Assembly: GCA_903825035.1 (NCBI GenBank)
Contig: CAIJYV010000023.1
Span: 1-64,000 of the forward strand
Length of the DNA stretch: 64,000 nucleotides
Direction: 5' to 3'
Origin: an uncultured Actinomycetes bacterium
Lineage (GTDB): Bacteria; Actinomycetota; Acidimicrobiia; Acidimicrobiales; RAAP-2
The position numbers and the translations under genes were made by a program. Positions 19,973 to 27,315 of the stretch are shown here, one piece after another. Under the pieces are notes generated by a model, which ran no database searches, was not told the origin of the DNA, and saw only the letters and a list, made by a program, of their open reading frames with translations. How positions within the stretch are numbered: position 1 is the first letter of the stretch; the number at the start of each line of letters is the position of its first letter.

Positions 19973-20959
19973 TTAGAAAATAGCGGTGGAGAATTCTGCC
20001 AATTTGTTGTGGCGGTGGAAGGTCTCAATGGTACGAACCGTGCCAGAACGTGAACGCACAACCAGTGACTGAGTCGTGGCTCCGAATTCGGTAAAACGAA
20101 CGCCCCGCAAAAAGTCTCCGTCGGTTATCGCGGTCGCGGAAAAGAAGCAATTGTCCGATGCCACCAGGTCATCAGTAGTGAGGACCTTGCTGAAGGAATA
20201 GCCCAGTGCCTCAGCTTTTATGCGAGTATCTTCATCGTTGGCGTGAAGCACACCTTGGATCTCTCCACCGAGTCCCTTGAGTGCGGCAGCGGCGATTACG
20301 CCCTCGGGGGTTCCACCAATACCAAGCAAGATGTCAGCACCCGAGTTTGGCCAACCCGTTGCAATAGCTCCGGCGACATCGCCATCAGAAATTGAAAGTA
20401 CGCGAGCACCACATTCTCGAATTTCTCCAATGAGCTCATCGTGGCGAGGCCGGTCGAGCACGACGACACCAAGTTCTTGGATCGGCTTCTTGAGTCGCTT
20501 GGAGAGTTCGGTCAAGTTGTCGCGGACCGAGGCGTTAATGTCGATCGCACCTCGACCCCGTGGGCCAACGGCAATCTTGTTCATATAGAAACAGGGGCCG
20601 GGATTAAACATCGTTCCCTTTTCAGAGAGCGCAATCACCGAGAGCGCACCATTGCGGCCCATCGCGGTCAGAGTGGTGCCATCAACGGGGTCGACGGCAA
20701 CGTCTACCGCGGGGGGATTGCCATCGCCAATGAGTTCTCCGTTATAGAGCATCGGAGCTTCGTCCTTCTCGCCCTCGCCGATGACCACAACACCTTGCAT
20801 TTGGACGCCACTTAGGACGATACGCATTGCATCAACGGCGGCTCCGTCGGCGGCGTTCTTATCACCTCGACCAGCCCAGCGAGCAGCAGCGATAGCGGCC
20901 GCCTCGGTAACTCGAATTAATTCGAGGGCAATATTGCGATCCGGGCGCGGTGATTCCAT
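19973..20959 (-). CDS. glpX: Class II fructose-1,6-bisphosphatase
   Basis: It hydrolyses fructose 1,6-bisphosphate in gluconeogenesis, needing Mn2+ or Mg2+. The 328-residue protein has the class II signatures GEGEKDEAPMLYNGE and VDPVDGTTLTAMGRNGA that hold the metals, plus LGIGGTPEGVIAAAALK. Class II is the usual sole FBPase in actinobacteria. It is divergent from murA, about 80 bases apart, so promoters of both lie in that gap. Confidence 0.94.
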   Translation of the reverse strand: MESPRPDRNIALELIRVTEAAAIAAARWAGRGDKNAADGAAVDAMRIVLSGVQMQGVVVIGEGEKDEAPMLYNGELIGDGNPPAVDVAVDPVDGTTLTAMGRNGALSVIALSEKGTMFNPGPCFYMNKIAVGPRGRGAIDINASVRDNLTELSKRLKKPIQELGVVVLDRPRHDELIGEIRECGARVLSISDGDVAGAIATGWPNSGADILLGIGGTPEGVIAAAALKGLGGEIQGVLHANDEDTRIKAEALGYSFSKVLTTDDLVASDNCFFSATAITDGDFLRGVRFTEFGATTQSLVVRSRSGTVRTIETFHRHNKLAEFSTAIF

Positions 20960-21025
20960 TAGTCCAGTTTACCCCTGACCCATGGATTTGAAGGAGGGCG
21001 AGAGTCCATTGACGCCTTGACCTGC

Positions 21026-21031
21026 GATACT
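21026..21031 (+). promoter_or_regulatory. -10-like element GATACT before murA
   Basis: GATACT, preceded by TGC in an extended -10 manner, ends 6 bases before the murA GTG (21038). There is no Shine-Dalgarno. The spacing fits a leaderless transcript. Confidence 0.35.
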
Positions 21032-21037
21032 TAATGG

Positions 21038-22300
21038 GTGAGTTCACTGCTGGTTTCACCCAATGGCCCGCTTCATGGCGAGGTTTATGCCTTTGGGGCT
21101 AAGAACGCCATTCTCAAGGAGATGGCCGCCTGCCTCTTAGCTTCTGGAACACACACGCTCAGAAACGTTCCCAACATCACTGATGTTGACATCATGATCG
21201 AACTGCTCGAGGCGTTAGGTTGCTCGGCCAGCAAACTAGGAAATCACGTCGTCACGATTACAGTCCCCGAGTCTGATTCGATACATCCGTATGCACCCGC
21301 CCACCTCTTTGAGGCGATGCGCGCTTCAATTGTTGTCCTTGGACCATTATTAGCAAGATGTGGGCAAGCCTCCATGGCCCTGCCTGGGGGCGATGACTTT
21401 GGCGGGCGACCAATCAATTTTCACACTGAAGGACTTAGCGCCATGGGTGCGAACTTTGCCTCTGGGGAAGCGGCCATTGTGGCGACCACCAAAGGGGCAA
21501 GACTTCGAGCGACGCGCGTTACCTTGGAATACCCGAGCCACACTGCCACGGACAACCTCCTTATGGCCGCGGTCTTGGCTGATGGTCGAAGCGTTATCGA
21601 CAACGCTGCACGAGAGCCAGAGGTTGAGGATCTGGGCCGCCAGTTAATAGCCATGGGCGCAAGAATTGAGGGGCTGGGAACCTCGCGACTCACAATTGAG
21701 GGAGTGAGCGAACTCTCGCCCGCTGACCACACCGTCGTAACGGACCGAGTTGTGACCGCCACCTACCTCGCCACGGCACTTATTACCGGGGGAGAGGTTC
21801 GAGTAGTTGACGCCCACCCCGAGCACATGGAGATGTTGCTCAAGAAGCTCACTGCCTTTGGCGGAATTATTGATAGTTCAAGTGAGGGAGTTTCGGCGAA
21901 GGGCCCCGTGCGACTGACGGCTTGCGACGTTGCCACCTTGCCGTACCCCGGTGTGGCTACCGACTACAAGCCGCTTCTCACAACAATGCTGAGTGTCGCA
22001 GAAGGCACCTCGGTCGTTACCGAGAATTTGTTCGTTGGCCGATTCCGCTACGTTGACGAATTGAACCGGCTCGGTGCAGATATCTCTACGGAGGGGCACC
22101 ACGCGGTAGTTCGAGGCGTGCCGAAGCTGACCGGAACCACGGTTCGAGCAACCGACATCAGAGCTGGCGCGGCACTTGTTTTGGCGGGACTTGTGGCTGC
22201 TGGTGAAACAACGGTTGAAGGCATTGAGCACGTTCATCGGGGTTATGACGACTTTGAAAATCGCCTGAAAACCCTCGGTGCGAAGGTCCAAGTCCTCTAA
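21038..22300 (+). CDS. murA: UDP-N-acetylglucosamine 1-carboxyvinyltransferase with Asp in place of the fosfomycin-target Cys
   Basis: It adds enolpyruvate from PEP to UDP-GlcNAc, the first committed step of peptidoglycan synthesis. The 420-residue protein has the substrate-binding K22-N23 in FGAKNA and R124 in the active loop. That loop reads PGGDDFGGRPINFH; by alignment to PGGCTIGARPVDLH of E. coli MurA, D119 (codon 21392-21394) replaces Cys115. Enzymes with Asp here (as in mycobacteria) work but are not alkylated by fosfomycin. Start is GTG 21038. murA lies just after the atp operon, as in other actinobacteria. Confidence 0.95.
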   Translation: MSSLLVSPNGPLHGEVYAFGAKNAILKEMAACLLASGTHTLRNVPNITDVDIMIELLEALGCSASKLGNHVVTITVPESDSIHPYAPAHLFEAMRASIVVLGPLLARCGQASMALPGGDDFGGRPINFHTEGLSAMGANFASGEAAIVATTKGARLRATRVTLEYPSHTATDNLLMAAVLADGRSVIDNAAREPEVEDLGRQLIAMGARIEGLGTSRLTIEGVSELSPADHTVVTDRVVTATYLATALITGGEVRVVDAHPEHMEMLLKKLTAFGGIIDSSSEGVSAKGPVRLTACDVATLPYPGVATDYKPLLTTMLSVAEGTSVVTENLFVGRFRYVDELNRLGADISTEGHHAVVRGVPKLTGTTVRATDIRAGAALVLAGLVAAGETTVEGIEHVHRGYDDFENRLKTLGAKVQVL

Positions 22301-22310
22301 CAATCTCCGC

Positions 22311-22316
22311 TAGCGT
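22311..22316 (+). promoter_or_regulatory. -10-like element TAGCGT before the small membrane protein
   Basis: TAGCGT ends 7 bases before ATG 22324, with no Shine-Dalgarno between, again fitting a leaderless start. Confidence 0.35.
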
Positions 22317-22323
22317 TTTACCC

Positions 22324-22776
22324 ATGAGCGGAAAATCAACTATGTATGACATTGCCTTTGTAATCCACATTGTGGCCGCCCTGGCTACCTTTATCGTGTT
22401 GATCTCAATGCGCAGCGCGGCACTCCTCGTTGCCAACGGTGCTGACGTAGAGCGTCAGAAGCGCCGCCTTCCCAATCGTCGAAACATGGCCGCTCGAGTG
22501 GTCCACATTCTTCCCCTAACCGGTTTCATGATGGTGTTCCCCAGCACGAAGGACGTGTCCATCGGGAAGCTCTGGGTTTTGGTTGGCATTGTCTGCTACC
22601 TCGCCGCAGTAGGACACCTTGAAGCTCGCACGCTTCCCGCCGAGCGAGAACTCGCTAAGGCACTCCACGAGAATGGCAATGTTGCTCCAGCGGAAGCTAA
22701 GCGTCTAGTTAGAAGCCTTGACGTTGTCTTCCTGATTCTCACCATCGCGTTAGTTGCGATGATTATTCAGTTTTAG
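22324..22776 (+). CDS. Small four-helix membrane protein, function unknown
   Basis: A 150-residue protein with four hydrophobic segments (IAFVIHIVAALATFIVLISM, VVHILPLTGFMMVF, LWVLVGIVCYLAAVGHL, LDVVFLILTIALVAMII). Histidines lie at the membrane edges of helices 1-3, and there is a basic loop QKRRLPNRRN. Topology recalls DUF2269/CopD-like small membrane proteins, but I cannot assign it firmly. It follows murA by 23 bases on the same strand and is not clearly coupled. Confidence 0.6.
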   Translation: MSGKSTMYDIAFVIHIVAALATFIVLISMRSAALLVANGADVERQKRRLPNRRNMAARVVHILPLTGFMMVFPSTKDVSIGKLWVLVGIVCYLAAVGHLEARTLPAERELAKALHENGNVAPAEAKRLVRSLDVVFLILTIALVAMIIQF

Positions 22777-22830
22777 TTAATTCCGCTTAGGCAAGAACCA
22801 ATTCATTCGCTACTTAGCGCTGGAAACTTG

Positions 22831-23178
22831 TTAAAGTGCCAAGTGAAGGCGAAGTGCTTCGTCGATATCTTCCATTAAAGAATGTGGAACTTCACCAATA
22901 TGTGCGCTTAGTCGGTTCACGGCTACAGATCTAAGTTGTTCGGCTTGTGCCTTGGAATCTACGTTTAGACCTGTAACTGAAGCTTTTAATAAAACTTGGA
23001 ATGGATAAACCTGGGTTACGTTGGAAGTGAGTGGTATGACGGTGATTACGCCATGGCCATTGCGATTCGCTGAGCCATTTGCGCCATCATTACTTACAAT
23101 TACTGCTGGACGAACTTTGTTCGCTTCGCCACTCTTCGCAGGTTCAAAATTTACTAAGTAGATATCACCGCGGAGCAC
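22831..23178 (-). CDS. MazF/PemK-type endoribonuclease toxin
   Basis: A 115-residue toxin of the MazF family, which cuts mRNA (sometimes tRNA or rRNA) at short sequences. It has the N-terminal RGDIYLVNFEP, the catalytic arginine in NKVRPAVIVSND and the catalytic threonine in VIPLTSN. Start is GTG 23178, abutting the antitoxin stop (TAGGTG), so translation is coupled. Base composition is visibly more AT-rich than the housekeeping neighbours, suggesting acquisition. The cleavage site cannot be predicted. Confidence 0.88.
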   Translation of the reverse strand: MLRGDIYLVNFEPAKSGEANKVRPAVIVSNDGANGSANRNGHGVITVIPLTSNVTQVYPFQVLLKASVTGLNVDSKAQAEQLRSVAVNRLSAHIGEVPHSLMEDIDEALRLHLAL

Positions 23179-23391
23179 CTAGGCGATCCCGTCACTTGAA
23201 ATTGAGCCCCAAAGTTCCTCTTCCATTTGCCACTCGTTCCAAGCTGCTTCATAATCTTTTCCAAGCCCATTCGCTTTCAATAGGCGAACTGCCCTGTGGA
23301 GTGCGGCTGAACGTGAAGGCAGCTGCTTGAGTTCGACATATTGATCCAGGAACTCCACGTCCGAGTCTGGAAGGCTCATGCTAATTTTCAT
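23179..23391 (-). CDS. Ribbon-helix-helix antitoxin (MazE-like)
   Basis: A 70-residue protein upstream of the MazF toxin. The N-terminus MKISMSLPDSDVEFLDQYV is a ribbon-helix-helix DNA-binding arm; the C-terminus is acidic and Trp-rich (YEAAWNEWQMEEELW), as expected for the tail that wraps and blocks the toxin. ATG 23391 lies inside a palindrome that is the likely operator, and there is no Shine-Dalgarno, so its mRNA is probably leaderless. Confidence 0.85.
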   Translation of the reverse strand: MKISMSLPDSDVEFLDQYVELKQLPSRSAALHRAVRLLKANGLGKDYEAAWNEWQMEEELWGSISSDGIA

Positions 23392-23426
23392 ACTTTAATA
23401 CTACTAAAGTAGGAAGAAAGTAGCAA
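23391..23426 (-). promoter_or_regulatory. Promoter and operator of the toxin-antitoxin operon
   Basis: On the minus strand a -35 TTGCTA (23421-23426) and a -10 TAGTAT (23398-23403) are separated by exactly 17 bases. The -10 lies between the arms of an inverted repeat, TACTTTA (23391-23397) and TAAAGTA (23405-23411). The expected transcript start coincides with the antitoxin ATG. Binding of the antitoxin here would cover the promoter, which is classical toxin-antitoxin autoregulation. Confidence 0.6.
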
Positions 23427-23505
23427 GCTAAAAAAGTTCGACAAGACACGGCGCCTTAACGCTAAAGGAATAGAGCGAGTTGGTTATTCGCGAAAGGGAG
23501 TTCCG

Positions 23506-24762
23506 CTAGAGAAAACTCGGTCGGCCAATCATGCCGGCAGCAACGGTTGCGTTGGTAACTTCATCCACAAGGACGAAGCTGCCCGTAGCGCGGTTCACTT
23601 GATATTCGTCGACCACCAGAGCATCAGCGCAGGAAATCTTGGCTAGGCCGATTTCGTTGACAGTTAGCTGATCGCTGGGCCCGACGTTTAAGTGCTCGAT
23701 GTCGACCAACCCGTCGAGTTGAACAATTCGAGCTGGCGTGGACCTGGAGGTGTGCTTAAGACGGAGCCTTTGACCAGGAGTCATTGGCTTTTCACCAAAC
23801 CAACAGATTGTGGCGTCGAATTCTTTCGTGACCGTAGGGAGAGGCTCTGAAGCAATCATGTCGCCTCGGCCAGCGTCAGTTTCAGCCACGAGGTCAATAT
23901 CCGCCGAAAGGCCTGCGTAGGCGTCAGTCCGGTCAGCGCCTCCGAGTCGAAGAGCCGAGATTGTGGTTTCAATACCAGCAGGCAACAAGGTCACCTTGTC
24001 GCCAACGTGGAAAGTTGCGCCGTTGACCATGCCGGCGTAGGTTCGACCACCACCATTTTGGCGAAGAACCCACTGAATGGGTAGTCGTGCACCTTGAGTA
24101 GTGGTTGAGGGATCTCCGGCGTGAGTTGCCTCTAAGGCTTCGAGAACACTCGGGCCGTTGTACCAAGGTGAAGCATCCGAGCGATCAACAACGTTGTCGC
24201 CGAGGAGGGCAGAAACAGGAATTACTTCACAAGAGGCGAAGCCGAGCTCGTTGCTCACCGCCGCGACCTGGTCGGCAACGGCAAGGAATGCTGCATCAGA
24301 CCATTCGACTCGGTCCATTTTGTTTACTGCAACGATTAGATTGCGAACTCCCAAAAGAGCTGCGATGCAGAGGTGGCGACGAGTCTGCTCTTTGAGGCCA
24401 GCGGCGACGTCAACAACCGCCAGCGCCAGATCTGCCGTTGAAGCACCGGTCGCCATATTGCGGGTGTACTGAACGTGCCCGGGGCAGTCTGCGATGATGA
24501 ATTTGCGAGTTGGGGTAGCGGCGTAGCGGTAGGCCACGTCAATGGTGATTCCCTGTTCGCGCTCGGCACGAAGTCCGTCAGTGACGAAACTGAGGTCTAG
24601 ATCGCCAACGCCACGTCGCTCAGAGGCTTCCGCTACTGCGTCGAGTTGATCATCAAATAGTTGACGGGTGTCGACGAGCAGGCGGCCGATAAGTGTTGAT
24701 TTTCCATCGTCAACTGAACCGATTGTGGCGAGTCGGAGGACATCCTTTGTTTGAATGCTCAT
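23506..24762 (-). CDS. cysN: Sulfate adenylyltransferase subunit 1 (GTPase)
   Basis: The EF-Tu-like GTPase that drives ATP sulfurylase to make adenosine 5'-phosphosulfate. The 418-residue protein has G1 GSVDDGKSTLIGRLL, G3 DCPGHVQYTRNM and G4 VNKMD, then two beta-barrel domains. It lacks a fused CysC kinase domain (length ends after the barrels). Its ATG overlaps the cysD stop by one base (TAATG), so the two subunits are made together. Confidence 0.94.
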   Translation of the reverse strand: MSIQTKDVLRLATIGSVDDGKSTLIGRLLVDTRQLFDDQLDAVAEASERRGVGDLDLSFVTDGLRAEREQGITIDVAYRYAATPTRKFIIADCPGHVQYTRNMATGASTADLALAVVDVAAGLKEQTRRHLCIAALLGVRNLIVAVNKMDRVEWSDAAFLAVADQVAAVSNELGFASCEVIPVSALLGDNVVDRSDASPWYNGPSVLEALEATHAGDPSTTTQGARLPIQWVLRQNGGGRTYAGMVNGATFHVGDKVTLLPAGIETTISALRLGGADRTDAYAGLSADIDLVAETDAGRGDMIASEPLPTVTKEFDATICWFGEKPMTPGQRLRLKHTSRSTPARIVQLDGLVDIEHLNVGPSDQLTVNEIGLAKISCADALVVDEYQVNRATGSFVLVDEVTNATVAAGMIGRPSFL

Positions 24763-25676
24763 TAGAAGTAACCCTCACGCTTTCGGTCTTCCATGGCAGT
24801 TTCTGAGAACTTGTCGTCGGCGCGGGTGGCTCCACGCTCTGAAACGTTGGCCACCGAAACTTCGGCCACGATGTCGGCCAAGGTGGCAGCCTTTGAAAGA
24901 ACTGCGCCGGTGCAGTTGGCGTCACCAACGGTGCGGAATCGCACAATCTTTGACTCGATTGTCTCGGAAGGCTTGGGTTCAACAAAACGCCCCACTGCGA
25001 GCCACATGCCGTCACGGAAAACGACTTCGCGTTCGTGGGCAAAGTAGATCGTTGGCAGTTTCATTTCCTCGCGTTCGATGTACTGCCAAATGTCGAGCTC
25101 GGTCCAGTCCGAAAGGGGGAAGGCCCGTAGGTGCTCTCCAGAGTTCACGCGACCCTGGTACAAATTCCAGAGTTCAGGGCGTTGCGCTTTAGGGTCCCAT
25201 TGGCCGAAGCTGTCACGGAAACTCAAGATGCGCTCTTTGGCCCGGGCCTTATCTTCATCGCGCCGAGCTCCGCCAAAAGCAGCATCGAATTTGTTGTCGG
25301 TGATGGCATCAAGCAACGTCACCGACTGAAGTCGATTTCTAGAACCCATCGGGCCGGGATCGGCAACGCGACCTTGGTCAATTGACTCTTGCACTGAAGC
25401 AACGATGAGTCGTGCGCCATAGTGCTCGGCAGCCCAGTCACGGTACTCAAGCACCTCGTCAAAGTTCTGACCGGTGTCGACGTGCATGATTGGAAAGGGG
25501 AGTTGTTGAGGGGCGAAAGCTTTGGCTGCAAGGTGTAGTAAAACCGCCGAGTCTTTACCGCCCGAGAACAGCAAAACTGGGCGTTCACATTCAGCTGCGA
25601 CTTCGCGCAGTATGAACATCGCGTGCGACTCGAGAATGTCGAGGTGATTGGTCAGGGTGGTGGAGGGGGAAGCCAT
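24762..25676 (-). CDS. cysD: Sulfate adenylyltransferase subunit 2
   Basis: The catalytic PP-loop subunit of ATP sulfurylase. Start is taken as ATG 25676 (a TTG directly before it is the only other choice), giving 304 residues. It has the ATP loop LLFSGGKDSAVLLHL, the MHVDTGQNF segment, GGARRDEDKARAKERI and the SDWTELDIWQYIEREE motif of the PAPS reductase/ATP sulfurylase family. It is divergent from cysH and leads cysN. Confidence 0.95.
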   Translation of the reverse strand: MASPSTTLTNHLDILESHAMFILREVAAECERPVLLFSGGKDSAVLLHLAAKAFAPQQLPFPIMHVDTGQNFDEVLEYRDWAAEHYGARLIVASVQESIDQGRVADPGPMGSRNRLQSVTLLDAITDNKFDAAFGGARRDEDKARAKERILSFRDSFGQWDPKAQRPELWNLYQGRVNSGEHLRAFPLSDWTELDIWQYIEREEMKLPTIYFAHEREVVFRDGMWLAVGRFVEPKPSETIESKIVRFRTVGDANCTGAVLSKAATLADIVAEVSVANVSERGATRADDKFSETAMEDRKREGYF

Positions 25677-25725
25677 CAAAGTAATTCTATTCTACTAAAT
25701 CACTTGATTATGTTAAAATTAGCCC
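25677..25725. promoter_or_regulatory. AT-rich divergent promoter region between cysD and cysH
   Basis: This 49-base AT-rich gap must drive both directions. Toward cysH, TAAAAT (25714-25719) ends 6 bases before the ATG. Toward cysD, TTAACA and TAGAAT are spaced 16 bases. Between them is a small palindrome AATCACTTGATT (25698-25709), a candidate site for a sulfur regulator. Elements are predicted by eye. Confidence 0.4.
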
Positions 25726-26403
25726 ATGCCTCAATTGAGCCCTTCCCCAGAACTACTGGAAAACCTCGCGGCCCTCAATGCCCAGTTCGAGCGGGCCACA
25801 CCTGGGGAGATCCTCGATTGGACCTTCGCCACTTACGGTGATGACACCCTCTTTGCCTGCAGCTTCGAAGATGTTGCCCTGTTGCACATGGTGTGGCAGC
25901 GGAGTCCTTCGACTCCGATTTTGTTCTTGGATACGAAGGGTCACTTTCCCGAGACTCTGTCGTTCGTCGAGCGGATGCAAGACCTTTGGAATCTCACGAT
26001 CGTTACTACCGAACCGGGCCCCGAGGCCGACGCCTTTCCCTGTGGAACTGATAGGTGCTGTGAACTACGCAAAGTAGCACCTCTGACTGCAGCATTAAAG
26101 GGCCACTCGGCTTGGCTGAGCTCGGTGAAGCGGGTTGATGGACCAACAAGAACTTCAATGCCCATTGTGATGTGGGATGAGAAGTTTGGACTCGTGAAGG
26201 TGAATCCTCTTGCGACATGGACCGATGAGGACGTTGCGTATTACTTGCAATCTCAAGGATTACCCGAGCATCCACTGTGGGAGCAGGGGTACGCATCGAT
26301 TGGGTGTGCGGCGATGACGGTAAAGCCTCTCGTCCCTGGAGATCGTCGTTCGGGTCGATGGGTTGGTCTCGATAAAGCTGAATGCGGACTGCACGAAAGC
26401 TAA
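25726..26403 (+). CDS. cysH: Phosphoadenylyl/adenylyl-sulfate reductase with an incomplete Fe-S cysteine set
   Basis: It reduces APS or PAPS to sulfite with thioredoxin. The 225-residue protein has the family fold (LFACSFEDVALLHMV, FLDTKGHFPET, SSVKRVDGPTR) and the catalytic tail ECGLHES (C220). APS reductases bind a 4Fe-4S cluster through CC and CxxC. Here CC is present (C111-C112), but the second pair reads GCAAMT: C194 is kept and the fourth ligand is Met197 (codon 26314-26316). PAPS-type enzymes lack all four, so this is intermediate. No cysC is in the window, which favours APS as substrate. Identification as CysH is firm; substrate and cluster are open. Confidence 0.9.
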   Translation: MPQLSPSPELLENLAALNAQFERATPGEILDWTFATYGDDTLFACSFEDVALLHMVWQRSPSTPILFLDTKGHFPETLSFVERMQDLWNLTIVTTEPGPEADAFPCGTDRCCELRKVAPLTAALKGHSAWLSSVKRVDGPTRTSMPIVMWDEKFGLVKVNPLATWTDEDVAYYLQSQGLPEHPLWEQGYASIGCAAMTVKPLVPGDRRSGRWVGLDKAECGLHES

Positions 26404-26479
26404 CTATCCACCAAAAAATGGCAAAATAGCACTAAATTTGTTTCAATTGCAGTGCTAAGCCATATCGGGGTATGTCGGA

Positions 26480-27097
26480 ATGCTCTACATAGCGTTTGTC
26501 GTATTTTGGGCGGTGATTCTTACCCCCTTGGCCATAGGCTACCTTCGCGACCGCGGACCCGAAAAGTCGATCCAGCACTTCCACGAAGAACACGCTCGCT
26601 TCGCCGAACGCGAGCACTCCGCCGAGCCTGTTAATCGCTTAGAGCCTGGATACGCTCGACCCATTGGTCGCGGAACCGTATTTGCGGATGATAATTACGA
26701 TCGTGGTTACGCACCAGCTAGCGACTACGAGCCTTTTGCACAAACCCCGACTGGACGTGATTACGCCTCGCGTCGGACTTCGTGGCAGCGCCGCCGATTG
26801 ATCACTTTTACTTTGGGTACTCTCAGTATTGTTTCATGGGTCTCCGCCGCGTTCATTGGCGGGGTGGCGATCATCGCAAGCGTAATTCTTTTCCTCGCTG
26901 ATCTGTCGTACGTCGGTCTGTACTTTGTGGCGGTGTATTTCGGATTCATGGGTTATCAGCGTTCGTATTACGTCGAGGACGCCCCATCGGTGATTGACAT
27001 GGCTGAACACCGTGAAGTTCGATACTCCCAGGAACCCTCTAACTACTACGAGCCTGAGGAATACGGCGACAAATATCGTCGAGACGCACTGGGCTAA
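26480..27097 (+). CDS. Membrane protein with N-terminal anchor and two further helices
   Basis: A 205-residue protein. An N-terminal helix (LYIAFVVFWAVILTPLAIGYL) is followed by a charged segment (HFHEEHARFAEREHS), a Tyr/Asp-rich soluble part, a basic patch SWQRRR, two helices between residues ~108 and ~160, and an acidic, Tyr-rich tail. The N-terminal anchor followed by a charged loop resembles the actinobacterial SepX-type envelope proteins in layout only; I do not recognise the family. It stands alone after cysH. Confidence 0.6.
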   Translation: MLYIAFVVFWAVILTPLAIGYLRDRGPEKSIQHFHEEHARFAEREHSAEPVNRLEPGYARPIGRGTVFADDNYDRGYAPASDYEPFAQTPTGRDYASRRTSWQRRRLITFTLGTLSIVSWVSAAFIGGVAIIASVILFLADLSYVGLYFVAVYFGFMGYQRSYYVEDAPSVIDMAEHREVRYSQEPSNYYEPEEYGDKYRRDALG

Positions 27098-27112
27098 ACT
27101 TAATACCTCCTC

Positions 27113-27188
27113 GGGGGTGTAGCTCAATTGGCAGAGCGCGTCGTTCGCAATGACGAGGTAGTGGGTTCAAATCCCATCACCTCCACCA
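27113..27188 (+). tRNA. tRNA-Ala (anticodon CGC)
   Basis: The sequence folds as a full cloverleaf: acceptor GGGGGTG with CACCTCC, D stem GCTC/GAGC, anticodon stem CGTCG/TGACG with loop TTCGCAA (anticodon CGC, codon GCG), T arm GTGGG-TTCAAAT-CCCAT. The G3-U70 wobble, the main alanine identity element, is present, with A73 and an encoded CCA end (27186-27188). Confidence 0.95.
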
Positions 27189-27315
27189 AGGGTTGTCCAG
27201 ATGACGTAAGTTGTGCCTTTGCGTTCGAATTACCGCACAGCCGATTTGAGCCCGGTCGTTTTGTTTTCTTAAATCGCAGACGTCCGTAAACTTGCCCAAT
27301 AAGAAAGTCGGTCAT

